Shown: positions 23,241 through 36,269 of the stretch, piece by piece
How the letters are laid out: the number at the start of each line of letters is the position of its first letter
Position numbering within the stretch: position 1 is the stretch's first letter
Assembly: GCA_900660155.1 (NCBI GenBank)
Contig: CABFPE010000021.1
Span: 749,336 to 813,335 of the forward strand
From: Hofstenia miamia
Taxonomy: Eukaryota > Xenacoelomorpha > Acoela > Hofsteniidae
DNA: 64,000 nt
Direction: 5' to 3'
The notes under the pieces: model-generated
What the model saw: the letters and a program-made list of their open reading frames with translations, nothing else
The model's database searches: none
What the model was told of the DNA's origin: nothing
Made by a program: the position numbers and the translations under genes

Positions 23241-23296
23241 GGAAGCGGGTCGGGTTCGGGTCGGTTCAGGTCAGTTTCGGGTCGGGTTTGGGTCGA
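23241..23296. repeat. GC-rich GGGTCGGGTT-type short tandem motif
   Basis: Variants of CGGGTCGGGTT, CGGTTCAGGTC and GTCGGGTTTGGGTCG repeat irregularly for about 55 bp. Similar short runs occur at 48064-48082 (ATCGGGTCAGGTTCGGGTC) and near 48777-48790. Such motifs are often found near the ends of hAT-type elements, but no full element is defined here. Confidence 0.55.
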
Positions 23297-23780
23297 GATT
23301 TTCCAAGGTGTTTCAGGTTGAAATTGGCTTGGATGCTGGCAAGAATTAAAATAGTTTCAGTGAGGTAAATTAGATTATTTATTGTGTCAATTCTCCCCAA
23401 CATCAAATGAGATTTGTTTTGATAGACGTTGTACTTAATTACCTTGATTGACATCACTGAAGTAGGTTGATTGATTGACTTCGTTAATTGGCTTGATTTT
23501 AGTTAGTCTGTATAGCTTATACTCACACTGATGATATGTGTACAGCTGTGAAGCTAACGTCTCTCAAAGCTTTCTTATACTGGAGACAATCCCCTGATGT
23601 TTTGGCAGCTTGACCAGATGCAATTTCCCGTGTTGAACAATGTCACATTAGGTTGTTTTTTATGAATAAAAAAGCAATATTTTAAGGTTGTAACAACGTT
23701 GTTTTATGTTGTCACATGATTGTTTTAGCATTACTGCAACATCCTCTACCAGACATTACTACTTTTTATCATTTGTTACT

Positions 23781-25357
23781 ATATAACATTAGTTGGATCA
23801 TTGCAGGTAGGGATTTACAAACTAGATACTGTTTAGCTTTTGTTTACTTCTGTTAACATAACATAACTAGATTTAACTATTCACTATTTAGGTGACAAAG
23901 CCATACAGCAATCTCTCCAAAGATCAATAGTGGGCATCTGCCCAAGGCTGATCTCCACATCCAGTTTCACCAGTCCATCAATGATCCATTTGGTTGAGTT
24001 CCACTTCTCAGCTCAGTGAGATAACTTATGTGTACCCTATCCTAGCTCAGTGTATACTCAAGACAAGACACAATTTGACTTAGACTCTATATTGTAAAAG
24101 TGTTTCATGAATGTGCAACAGGACTTGTTACTAGCTGCTTAATTAATATTANCTGTTTAGCTTTTGTTTACTTCTGTTAACATAACATAACTAGATTTAA
24201 CTATTCACTATTTAGGTGACAAAGCCATACAGCAATCTCTCCAAAGATCAATAGTGGGCATCTGCCCAAGGCTGATCTCCACATCCAGTTTCACCAGTCC
24301 ATCAATGATCCATTTGGTTGAGTTCCACTTCTCAGCTCAGTGAGATAACTTATGTGTACCCTATCCTAGCTCAGTGTATACTCAAGACAAGACACAATTT
24401 GACTTAGACTCTATATTGTAAAAGTGTTTCATGAATGTGCAACAGGACTTGTTACTAGCTGCTTAATTAATATTATATGTAGCCATTACCAAAATATATT
24501 GGCTTTAGTAAATAGTTTAGCATTGAGCAGCTTCCTAACCTACATTTATTAATCAGTACATGTTCAGTCACTTTATCAGTCATTTTATAGTCACTAATTT
24601 GGATCTGAAATATTAATAATATATTGCCTAGGTTTCAGTCATCCAATTGTATTTTAAATTCATTTATTTTAATACATGTACTGAATGATTGCTAGTCAGC
24701 TAACTTAAGTGCACTTTCATAGTCTGGCACNATATAACATTAGTTGGATCATTGCAGGTAGGGATTTACAAACTAGATACTGTTTAGCTTTTGTTTACTT
24801 CTGTTAACATAACATAACTAGATTTAACTATTCACTATTTAGGTGACAAAGCCATACAGCAATCTCTCCAAAGATCAATAGTGGGCATCTGCCCAAGGCT
24901 GATCTCCACATCCAGTTTCACCAGTCCATCAATGATCCATTTGGTTGAGTTCCACTTCTCAGCTCAGTGAGATAACTTATGTGTACCCTATCCTAGCTCA
25001 GTGTATACTCAAGACAAGACACAATTTGACTTAGACTCTATATTGTAAAAGTGTTTCATGAATGTGCAACAGGACTTGTTACTAGCTGCTTAATTAATAT
25101 TATATGTAGCCATTACCAAAATATATTGGCTTTAGTAAATAGTTTAGCATTGAGCAGCTTCCTAACCTACATTTATTAATCAGTACATGTTCAGTCACTT
25201 TATCAGTCATTTTATAGTCACTAATTTGGATCTGAAATATTAATAATATATTGCCTAGGTTTCAGTCATCCAATTGTATTTTAAATTCATTTATTTTAAT
25301 ACATGTACTGAATGATTGCTAGTCAGCTAACTTAAGTGCACTTTCATAGTCTGGCAC
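23781..25357. repeat. Segment present three times, separated by single Ns
   Basis: By eye, 23829-24151 matches 24153-24475, the whole of 24153-24730 matches 24780-25357, and 23781-24151 matches 24732-25102, without visible differences. The junctions are single N characters at 24152 and 24731. Such exact, N-joined copies are more simply explained by unmerged contig overlaps than by real triplication. The underlying unique sequence is about 630 bp and has no recognised gene. Confidence 0.85.
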
Positions 25358-26810
25358 AAAGACCCTAGAATTGATCTTGATGATGGATCCAGACCACTAC
25401 TAAACACCACTCATTTAGCTTGACATCATGATAAATATTCAAATTGTATTAACAGAACAAAATAAGAATTCTGAATAAAATTCTTTATCAAATTGCTTAC
25501 AAGGTTTCAGAAAAGTACCTGTTGATTTCAAATTTGAACTATTGTCTGCCAATATGGTGGCTAAGAATAATGGAAGCCATTTCGTCCCCTTGTTTTATCA
25601 AAAGTATTGTCATCAACAGATACTAATCTCTTAAAGTTGACACTTACTGTTTCTTGGTTGCATGATACAAATTAATCTAGCTGATATAATAATTTATAAT
25701 ATTGCTAATCATAATTTGTCTTTGATCTTAGTCTGATTCCAAATCAACATTAGCAGCTTGGTTATTTTGGATGATGCTACATTACTTTTATATGTAACTT
25801 AACATTTTATTTTAAACAGTTCAAGCATTGCTGCTAAAACAAACACAAGCCCAATAAAGAACAAACCAATATCTTTCAGATACTGTCAAACATTTTCAAT
25901 ACAAATATTTGTTGAACATTTAAATGAATGTCTTGTATATAAATGATAACAATGAGCATAAAAATCTGCAAATTTAACAAACACGTAAAAATCTAAAATT
26001 AAGTACAATTTTGAAATAGTAATTCTTAAATCATGAAAAATATCTTCTCCTCAAATGTAAATTTTTTATTTAGCAGTCAATTTCAAGGTGTCCAAATATT
26101 AATGAATAAATTATTTTGAAAATTCACTTATCTGGTATATTATAATTTTCACAAATTTAAAATTTCAAAAAAGTTTTGCAAATGCTTTTTTATATTAAAA
26201 GATCTACTAATAAGAATAATAAAGTGAGTTTATTTCTGAGCATTTGCTCACTGATTATGTATTAATAAAGTTGTTATTATGATGTTGTGTTTGCTGCAAC
26301 AACCAAAAGTATGAAATAACTATAAACAACATAAAAAACCAAAATTGTTATCTGGGTTGTGAGATAGACATTACCCAGCAATTGGGAATCTGTGAAATAA
26401 AGAAGCAAATTGCTATTGTTAATATACATACTTGTTTTGATAATGAATTTTGCCTTACAAATTTAATAAGCTTATCATGTATAAAACCAATTTGGTATGA
26501 CAGCTTCAAATTAATTTGTTTCTAGAAAATATTCTGATTATTTACTTTATCAAGAGAAAGAATTATGTGATACTAAACTTATGGACAAATAATCTCTTAC
26601 ATATCATTTAACTAAAGTCAACAAAATTTGTTTAGTAATTATTCTTAGTGATTTAAATAATAGTGAATATTGTGGTTCTGAACTTTATGAATTAGAGTTA
26701 AGACTGAATAACTTTTATATTCTAAAGCATCATAACTTTAGTTCTCTCAGTTTACATCATTTTCATAACCAACAGCTGCTCTAATTCACACTGATTTATT
26801 TTTACATAGG
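25358..26810. other. AT-rich intergenic DNA
   Basis: No supported gene or element. Frequent stops in all frames. Confidence 0.55.
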
Positions 26811-27330
26811 ATATGTCCTTACCACCATATCATGGTTGGTAAACATCTTGCAATCAATCTATTATTACAAACTTATTGCCAACAAACATGCTCCTAACAG
26901 CATTGCTGATATTCATGTCTCTTTTGCTTATACTCAATCTATTAATAATCTTAATGCAGTTAATACTGTTTGAAAGTCTATTAATGCTGATCTCCCAACT
27001 GATAAAGCTTGGCCTGCCATTATGATATCATCTCTGTTACAAAAACTAACTTTATTCAGTAGAAAGACTATTAGTAAAATTCAGAAATCTTTTGAAATAC
27101 AGGATCAAACTGACTTTTGCCATGCATTTTTCAAAGAGAAATTGCCCCAGATTGTAATGAAAAATACATAAGTGGTTAATATCTATTTATTTAACTGAAG
27201 ACACAACATTAACATTGCCTATCTCAAAAGCAAAGAGAGATCAACTCAGAAAAACCAAATATCATGAGATTGCCATTGTTCTTATCTCTGCTATTCTCAA
27301 AAATTGGCTTTTATTCAGAACTTTGTTCTA
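26811..27330 (+). other. Weak coding-like stretch upstream of the LTR element
   Basis: The plus strand has open stretches of balanced composition, for example NKHAPNSIADIHVSFAYTQS and SINADLPTDKAWPAIMISSL, with interruptions. It may be a remnant of another retroelement or of a host gene. Family not recognised. Confidence 0.2.
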
Positions 27331-27396
27331 ATGTCTCCACCTGGAAAAAATACTAAACTTACTGCTAGTTTTGCTAAATAATATAGTTGGATTATC

Positions 27397-27788
27397 AACA
27401 TCATCAGTAGCAGCAATCTGTTAATTGTTATCATTTTCTGTTCATCCTTTTCATTAATCTCACCATCACCTCTAGGTCTAGGGGGGTAGAAACTGATCCC
27501 AATTGACTGCCTTTGAATTTTTAATCGTGTGGACAATGACATGTTTTGTAAACATTATTTTGTCTCTTCTTCAGCAGGTTATTTATTAGTTGTGTCATTT
27601 ATTAGTTAAGCTGTATAAAAAGGACCCTAGTTAATGAGATCTGCAATAAAACTTGTTCAAGTCTACTTGTTATAGATCATTAGAGTCATAGATGACTATA
27701 TGTAACTAGATTCTATCTGGAGATGAGTGGAGGTGAGCTGAGGTGTATTGTCTCACAGGTCAGCTTAGGATTCTATGTAGAGGCACAA
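27397..27788 (+). repeat. 5' LTR of the Gypsy-type fossil
   Basis: About 390 bp. It shares AATCTGTTAATTGTTATCAT at the start and GAGGTGTATTGTCTCACA near the end with the 3' LTR. A TATA-like TATAAAAAGG (about 27614) and a polyadenylation-like AATAAAACTTG (about 27646) lie in the expected order for an LTR promoter and RNA end. Confidence 0.8.
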
Positions 27789-27899
27789 GCCTGCTATACC
27801 TCAATCTCCAGACATTAATCATTCTCTGATACCCTCATCACAGCTGTCAAGTCCTTCTGTTATCAGTAATTTCACATGCTGTGTTCAATACTAAATCAA

Positions 27900-28690
27900 A
27901 AAGAGAATTTCTATGTTACTAAATCAGCCTCACATAAAGTTACCTAAAATACTGGAATAGTTTACTGCAAAGTTTGACATTTAAGGAAAAACATTCAGAG
28001 AATTACTCATTTTATTAAACATGTATTTGGTACAGCAACAAAGAACAAAAGAGAATGGCACACACAACTCCCACTCTTTCAAAAAGAAAAAGCCTTGCAA
28101 GTCTATCTAAACCAGAATACATCAATTAAGACAGACTATGACAAAATCACTGAAGCCATGAGCAATCAGTTTGATATTGAGTGTACTAAAAAACAATACA
28201 GGATGCAACTTTACAGCTGCAAACTAAAAAAAGATGAGTACATTATAAACTATATTTACAAAGTCAATTGATTATTATGCCTCCCTCAAGTAGAGGAATG
28301 ATACTACATTGAAGACTTGTATTCTTACATACATGCAGGTCTGCATCAAAATATGAACAACTGTTTGGAAACTAAATGTGATATCAATGATGATATCAAA
28401 ACACTAAATAACAAAGCTGTAAACATTCAGCTTACACTTGAGAACAATGAAAGAATAAATCATGAATCTAGAACCCCTACAACATCAACTTGACAACAAT
28501 CACAATTCATCACAAATGACTCAGTACAAAATCTCTAGAAGAAAAACCTATAGATTACTCATTCACTAAATGGTGAAAATGTGACAAAAAGGCTGCATCA
28601 AGAAAGAGTGCAAAATTCTCATTTACATATTACAGGAGGAAGGGTTTTAAAATGGTGAAGATATTGAAAAAATGGTAAATGAAACAAACA
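27900..28690 (+). pseudogene. gag-like region of the Gypsy-type fossil
   Basis: This is the first internal region after the 5' LTR. Lysine- and acid-rich helical stretches are followed by a basic, cysteine-containing patch near 28570-28640 where a gag zinc knuckle is expected. The assignment rests on position and composition more than on a firm motif. Fossil. Confidence 0.4.
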
Positions 28691-28729
28691 AGAAAGATTT
28701 CAACTAGAAAGTGTGCCATCCCTAGACCA

Positions 28730-29380
28730 TGCAAATGTAATCTTCATTGTAACAGATTTATTAGAATGCAATGTAATCCCTATAACAATAAACAGTTGTA
28801 ATTTAAAGGCTATGGTCAATACAGGAGTGTCAATAAAAATTATTGCTGACACCTGTGCTGAGAACATGGGGTGAATAAGAGATGACATCACTTAAGTTGA
28901 AGCCAGATTAATTAATGCAAAAGGAGATAATGTCAACAACAAAGGAATGGCAAAAGACAGTCAAATTACTATACAGAATGTCAAATTCAACCAAAGTGTC
29001 TATATAATAGACATTCAAAACCAGCCTCTGCCATACAAGATTATTCTGGGAAAGGATTTCCTCACTGAAAACAATTGCTTGATGAACTATATTAATCAGA
29101 CTTTTACAATTAAGAAAGACAAACATGTAACTATCTTGCTTACAATGGAGGGCAGCCATGCTTTGGAATTTTCCTTGGCTGAAAATTTCAGAATTGAGCA
29201 ATATCATTTGCACCTCATTAGAATTACATCAAAAACACCACTCAAAAGGAGAAGTGATTATCACAAATACATATGGTTTAGATCTATGCAACTTACAATG
29301 CTAAGCAATCTTGCAATGACTAGAATTAGTAATTGTATAACTGCCTTCCTTAACAACACCAACAAATATACGTCAGTTTA
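28730..29380 (+). pseudogene. Protease-like region of the Gypsy-type fossil
   Basis: Sequence around 28800-28860 (LKAMVNTGVSIKIIADTC) has the layout of a retropepsin active-site loop. It is followed by YKIILGKDFLTENNCLMNY at about 29025-29085, the typical 'LGxDFL' block near the end of Gypsy proteases. Fossil. Confidence 0.6.
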
Positions 29381-29489
29381 AGCAAAGGACATCATTACTA
29401 AATTGAGAGAAGCCCAGTCAATAGTTCAGTCACAAAATAAAAAACAGTGAGCTAAGCTACAGAATAATGCCTTTGTCAAATTTCTAAAA

Positions 29490-30840
29490 AATTCAGGCAT
29501 TTTCTGATTGGTGAAACCAACTTCATAGTGCATACTAACAACAGCAGCCTTTACTGACTGAAGAAACATGCTGGAGATCATTCAAACATAATAGCCTGCT
29601 GGATAGAATACCTTAATGATTTCAACTTTATGATACAACACAGAAAGGGCAAACTCCACACCAATGCCATCATATGCCTGAATACCAATGTGATCTCAAA
29701 AAAGAGCAAGAAAAAAGAAGAGATTTCCACTTTATACCAACTTGCCAATATTATTACCAGATATCAATACTGATAGAAACAGCAAACCAATACTGCCAAT
29801 ACATTAGATAATGATTAAGGAGGAGATAGCAGCAGAAGAAATAGCCGCCATTTAATAAAATGACGTCACATTCAAACAAATTATAGAATGCATCCACAAT
29901 CCAGCACACCTAATGGACAGCATGGCAACAAGTTATTATCACAAGCACAAGTGGAAACTCACTGAAAGTGGAATACTCTATTCAAGCTTCACAATGTGAA
30001 ATCTTGAAGCCCTACTGGAACAATACAAAAGTGACATCATTAAAAATATACATGACAAATGACACAAAGGCATGTATCAGACAGAAATTACTGTCATGAA
30101 AATTTCATAACAACATATATGCAGAGAACTATAGAGGATGTCATAAACAAATGCCAATCATGTATTCTCCTCAAAAACAGTAGGTTAAGTAGACAATGGA
30201 GAACACTAGAAAAAATAAAAACCAAAATACCAAATTAAATCATAAATGCTGATGTTGAGCAATTATCAAGGGAAAAAAAGTATATGCATATGTATTGTAA
30301 TAGTGGACAATTTCACCAAATATTGCAAAATGAAACCTCTATGCATTATAAAGGCTCAAATAACAGCTGAATCAATTTTAACCAAATTGATATGTCTATT
30401 TGGCCCCATGCAACAATTGATCACAGATCAGGGCACACAGTTTGAAAGTCAACTATTCCAAACTGGAAATATTACATACACATACAACAATTAACCACCC
30501 ACTGACAAATGGGGCAGTAGAACATGCCAACCAAATGTACTAAGTAATCACAGTACATGTTGGTGGAAATAACTGGAGACAAATAATATGTGTCAACACA
30601 GAAAAGAGTGCCATACATCAACAGCACTATTTTATCCAAAAAATATATAGAGAGCCACACAAACCTGGAGACTAAGTGTACAGCTACACTCCAGGCACAG
30701 TCACAGATGACAAATAAGTATGCAAACTTGCACTCCATTTGGATGGCCCAACAATATTAAGAAAACTCTCCATCATAACAACTATGAACCAGAAAAAAAT
30801 GGTGACTCATTTCCAAAACATCAAATGAATTCCTCAAAAT
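29490..30840 (+). pseudogene. RNase H-like and integrase regions of the Gypsy-type fossil
   Basis: Near 29500-29690 there is RNase H-like sequence (hydrophobic block, then HRKGKLHTNA, the usual end of Gypsy RNase H). From about 29870 a zinc-binding-like N-terminal region of integrase follows. The catalytic core lies near 30290-30460 (IVDNFTKYCKMKPL and LITDQGTQFES). A chromodomain-less C-terminal region with SYTPGTV follows. Fossil. Confidence 0.7.
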
Positions 30841-32054
30841 ATTAACTATGCCATAATCAATAAACTCAATGAATTTGAATTAGTTCAGAATGGAAATAAT
30901 GAAAATTACCTTAAGTCAGGTTGAACTGTAATTGAGGAAAATTCTTTCAATGAGGAAATTAAATGTAAAATTTCATCACCAAGACAAATGCACAAATAAC
31001 CTAACTCAATTGTTAAATCTCATGTTAATTAAAAATAATGGGAAATTAATATGGCTTCCTTGCCTTTAATTAACTGGCATAATTAAATGCAAAGCAGTTC
31101 CTATCAGCCAAATGAGGGGCACCCACTAGTGCAAATCTAAGCAGCAATCAACCAAGAGTACATCTATATCTGCATGTGGGTCACTCTCATGCACATACAG
31201 TGTATTCAAATCTACCTCAGATATCTCTAGTTGCATTAAGCAATTGAAAAAACTGTACTATAATAACACACAAGAGATGATGAACTTCAAACAAAATAAA
31301 TTTTTGAAAGAAGCAGGAACACTCATGGAAAACTGTGATCAAGGATACTGGTTATTACAAAAACTTCACTGAAAGATGCATATAAAAAGGGTTTACCAAT
31401 TAAGAAACAAATTGTGGATCAAAAGTTAAACATCACTATTAAAAAAGTGAAACCTTTTACCTTATTCACAGTAACCAATAGTATCATCTGCACCAATCTC
31501 ATTCAGGAAAACATAAGATACAATGATGTCTCTAAAAGAACAGAAATTATCACAATGATATGGGCTGATATAAATTATGCTGATCAAAGGACCAAAGAGC
31601 TCATTCTTAAAATATAAATATTTTCTAAAAAATACAACATACCATCAGTCACAATCATCAATTTTTCAATTTTTTTTCCTGACTCAAAATTGGTTACATT
31701 AATGGCAGACACATCTGACACTGATGCAAAGATGACTCTAGTAATCACACTTAAAGGCCAGAAACTATACAGGATGTACCACGACATCTTCCAATGTTGC
31801 ATTAACAACCTTCACTAATCAATTATTATCCTGGCACCAATTGGTGACCTAAAATACATTAAATACCTTAAATCAACCACTACACAATTCTAAACTCTAG
31901 CTTACTTTATCCATGAAGAAGACATTGCTGACACAAAAATGGGATGACATTGGAGCTCTCAAATTTCTCAATGTTACTTAAAGCCTGATGCAACAACCAT
32001 CCTATTAAAACTCTTGGTTACCTGCATCCATCATGTACCACATTGGGTTGGCAT

Positions 32055-32428
32055 GTAACATCAGCAGTAGCAGAAATCTGTTAATTGTTATCATTTTCTG
32101 TTCATGTTTTCTGTTATTCTCACTATCACTGTTAGGAGTACACAAACTGAATTTTTTAATCAAATGGGTGATGACGTCTTTTGTAAACATTATTTTGTTT
32201 TCCTTTTGGGGGTTATTTGTTTTTATTGTCAATTATTAGTTAATCTCTATAAATAGGGCTCTAGTGTGCATATTTGGCAATAAAACTTTTGTCTTATTCA
32301 CATCTACTCATTATGCATCATTTGAATAATAGATGCTTATGTGTTACTAGATCCCATCTGGAAAGAAAGGGGTTGTGCTGAGGTGTATTGTCTCACATGT
32401 CAGCTTGGGATTCTACATGGAGGCACAG
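32055..32428 (+). repeat. 3' LTR of the Gypsy-type fossil
   Basis: Matches the 5' LTR along its length with many differences. It includes the TATA-like TATAAATAGG (about 32249) and AATAAAACTTTTG (about 32279). Confidence 0.8.
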
Positions 32429-32689
32429 GACCACTTTTCTCTGGAGTCTTGCTAAATTGGTTCAATTAGAGGTATTTCTTGATGAGTGATTACTCATATC
32501 ACTTCAGCTGTAATTGCCATGTGAATCTTATTTCCTCTGCTCTCATTCAATTACATAGTACTACAACTAGACCCTATGTATTCTCAATTGTTGGTATTAA
32601 TTATCAAATTTTGCTGAAAGTGTTTGAAGTAATTCATACGTTGTTTGTGCAATTTATACTAATAAATACTAAATAATAAATTTATGTTC

Positions 32690-35345
32690 TTATAAAGTGC
32701 ATACCTTTTATATAAAAAACTCAAATGCGTTGTTTACAATACTAAACAATAATTGAATAAAATTGCTCTCTAAATAAATAATGCTTTAGTTTCTTCTTAA
32801 AGAGTTCAATGCTAGTGATGATCTTAATTTCATTAGGCAAAATATTAAAGAGGAATGGACCGCAGATGGAGAATACATGATCTGTCAATACTTTATTTGT
32901 AGAACTAGTAAATTGTCTGAAGATGATCGTGACCTGGAATTTGATATCTCTAAAAGTTCACCGAGGTAGGATGGTCCCATGCCATGTAAGCACTTCCAAA
33001 CTATTAGACATATTTTATATCTAATTCTGAATTTAACTTTCAACCAGTGTAATTCAACTAATGCTGGTGTAATGGCTTCAAAGTAACCCAAATTAAATAT
33101 TAAGAAAGCACACCGATTTTGAGTAATTAGCAGTTTGCGACTTTGATACTCTGGGATTCCATAAAGCAGACTATTGAAAGAATCGATTCTAGATAAGACT
33201 AATTCTTGCAGAATATTCTTCACATTTAATATACACGGATATTTGGGAATTTTCCTAATATTTCTAAGAACATAATTTGTCAAGGTGATAATTGAGTTTA
33301 CCTGTGGTCTCATTGAAAGATTTTTATCAGATGTGCAGCCAAGGTATCTGAATCAATACTATCATGCTCCTTTAATCCAAAACACAACACTTTTGTTTTA
33401 TCCTCATTGAGTAACTGAAATGTAAAGTTCATTTTGAGTGATAATTGTGATGTTCTTGATTGATTGGAGTGCTAAGTTTGGATCCTCCCATTCACATGAA
33501 ATATATATCTGGGTGTCATCTGCAAACATGTGGTGGGATATCCCTTTCTCAGAGAGAAAAAAACTAATGAAAGAATTGTAGTCTATAAATAATATAGGGC
33601 CAAGATTTAGCCCTGATTTACCCCACATGAAATAAGTTCTGTACTAGAGCATTCATTTCCAATTTGAACATATTGTCTCCGGTTGAATAAGCATGTTTTA
33701 AACCAGGGTAATACTGAACCATTTAATCCAATTTTTTAAAGTACTCTAATTAATAGTATATGAATAATAGTGTCAAAAGCAGGCTCCACAGATCGGCTAA
33801 CCCTGTAGCCAGATTGGTATTTTGGAAGCAATCTATTTGATTCTTAAAATGGAATGAATTGTTTTGCTGCAGATTTTTCAATTAATTAGGAAGGAAATGA
33901 TAGGTTTGCTACTGGTTGATAGTTAGAGTGCTGATTGACGTCCAAGGTCTTTTTCTTCTATGTAGGTCGAATTAGTGATGTCTTCAAGCAATCAGGGAAA
34001 GTAATTAACCAAATGAGTTAAATATGGGAATGTTCCATTAAGAACTTCTTCATGCTTCAAAATATTTGTCAAAATAGGATCAAGTTTACATGTTGTATTA
34101 TGCATAGACATAACACTTTCACTTACCTCTAGTGTTGATAACGTTTTAAATAGAGACATGGTTTCTGATGACGCGGGATATGATCTTGTAACATCATCCG
34201 CTATCCCAGAAAAGCTCAATTGAAAGCTGTGATATGTATTTGTTATTTTCCTATGAAATAAGCCTGGAAGGAATGCGCATTGGGCATTTGGTTGACTATC
34301 TTAGTTTTCTTCGTATTAAGCTCATTAGATACCAACTTAAACAATTTCTTTGAATCATTTGATGTCTCTAAAAATCTCCTTGAGTATTAATTTAATTGTT
34401 TCCTTTTACATAATTGGACTACTTTATTTCGAAGCTCTTTGAAAGATGCTAGAGAACTTGGAGTTTGGCTGTGCATTTGAAAACGTTCCGCTCTTCGACG
34501 TTGTGCACATAGTTTTTTTACTTCCCCATCAAACCATCTAGGTTTCTCTACCTTTATATTAAGAGTTTTTATTGGAATATATCTTTGCAAAATATCACTT
34601 AGGGCAAAATTATAATTCATTGCCGTATTATTTGACGAAAAATTGTGGTTAAGTAAATTTAGAGAAATCGGATAAATTTAATTGAGACCATTTTCTTCTA
34701 CAAATGATGGCCTTAATTCCTCTTTATTTACTTGAGAAAGGCGAAAGAAGACTGGGATATGATCAGGAAAGTCGTACGAATTATCTACAAAATGTTCTTA
34801 ATAATGTTGTCTTCATCTTTGGTGATGAGAAGGTCTATAATATGTCCTCCAATATACGTAGCAGACTTTACATTTTGTGTCAATAAATGATTTTCTAGAC
34901 ACTCTATAAATTTACTTGATAATTGATTCTCTGGACTATTCATATGCACATTAAGATTCCCTAATATGAGTATAGAATGATTTATAAGAAATGTTTCATC
35001 AAGGTAATTCTCAAATTCTTCAATAAATCGAAGAATTCTAATGTCATTAAGCATAACTCAAATGTAGAATCCAAACTACGTTTCGAGAAATTTGGCTTTA
35101 GACATAATTTATATAAGAAACCAATTTGCGCCTCCACAACTGTCATCGGGCACACTTATAAAACCATACCCCATAGAGAAAAGCAAATTTTCAGAGAGTA
35201 CATCACGTGGCAAGAACCATGTTTCGATAGTAAAACATATATCAATGTTCCTTTCAAGAACCAGTTCTGAAATGTAAAATTCCTTATTGTTTACTGACCA
35301 AGTGGTTATCAAAACACAATTCAAACTATCTCCATTAATGCATTA
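32690..35345 (-). mobile_element. CR1/L2-type LINE, minus strand, near full coding length but decayed
   Basis: Minus-strand pieces appear in LINE order. Apurinic-type endonuclease: WSVNNKEFYISELVLERNID and CFTIETWFLP (35324-35109), then GHIIDLLITKDEDN (35054-34785). A linker follows with KPRWFDGEVKKLCAQRRRAE (34620-34387). Reverse transcriptase: 34219-33404, active site FADDTQIYIS. C-terminal domain: 33313-32885, with ITQNRCAFLIFNLGYFE and ALVELHWLKVKFRIRYKICL, continuing to a FKKKLKHYLF-like end near 32790. The frame is interrupted between pieces. The C-terminal QNRxAxLIF...LHWLxVKFRIxYK signature fits CR1/L2-related LINEs. Confidence 0.85.
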
Positions 35346-35719
35346 TGGTGAATGCATTATTTTTGCCTTTATCAAAAGTAAATGCTAGTTTGTTGGAATG
35401 TAATAACATGACTTATGCTATAGTTATACTAGCTCTAATGATGCTAGAATATAAATATATATATACAATCAAAAACCTAATATTAAATTAAATGTATCTG
35501 TGTTAATTTATGTTTTGGTAAAAAGACTGAACTAAAAGTTTCTGCAAAAGTTTAGTTTTGCTTAATTGGAATACCATTAAATTTATTAATCTCAAAATAT
35601 ATAAATGTATCTAAGAAATAATGTTAATAAAATTTTGAAGCAATATAACTTAACAGATTAAGTAATTCACAACTACATAAATACCACTACATTATTAATT
35701 TTTTCCCATCATTTTTAGG

Positions 35720-36210
35720 AGCTCAACAAGTCTTTTGTTGAAGTATGAAGTTAATTTTCTAATTTTTTGTGTCATCATTATTGATTCTTAAAAGATTTGG
35801 CTTCACAGTTCACCTTTGCTAAAAAATTGACGTCAATTTGGTAAATCTGACTCCTTAGAATGCTCCATAAATATGAGTCAGATTCATATACAGACTCTGT
35901 TTTTCCAATTATTGTTGGGTGAAATGGGAAGCATGGCATTGTCTAGTTGGAATATGATATCACTTCTGAGGATCTCATTTTGTGAGTTTAGCCAGGGAAT
36001 GAAATTGTCCAATAACAACTTGCATTAATTAACAGAATTCATTTTGAATTAATATGATACTAGAAATTGACCAACTGGAGTCTCACCAAAAATTCCGCCT
36101 GAAAATATGGTGCTATCACCACTCTGCTAAGACATGAAGTTCCAACTATGAGTTCTGCCTTTAATAAACCACCATCTCTTCTAACCATCAATACATTCCA
36201 AAGTGGTTCT
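35720..36210 (-). pseudogene. Tc1/Tc3-like transposase fragment, minus strand
   Basis: The minus strand reads, in one frame over the middle part, LLLDNFIPWLNSQNEILRSD and then IIFQLDNAMLPISPNNNWKN. This is the typical Tc1-type block around the second catalytic Asp (FQxDNAxxH). Further on (35860-35740) come weaker C-terminal-like pieces (SILRSQIYQIDVNF, RLVELLKMMGKN). Stops are present within it. The N-terminal domain and the inverted repeats were not recognised, so this is an old fragment. Confidence 0.55.
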
Positions 36211-36269
36211 GGTCTGGTCATTCAAAAGAGCAGTTTGGAAAGATGTCTTCAGATACTATTCAGCTAATT

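Larger units (their letters stand above)
27397..32428 (+). mobile_element. Ty3/Gypsy-type LTR retrotransposon fossil, old and broken
   Basis: Two related long terminal repeats in the same orientation enclose about 4.3 kb. Internal plus-strand remnants follow Gypsy order: gag-like sequence, protease-like sequence, RNase H-like sequence, then integrase. The LTRs differ at many positions, so the insertion is old. Many breaks are present and I treat it as a fossil. Sequence between the integrase and the 3' LTR (about 30.85-32.0 kb) has no assigned role. Confidence 0.8.
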
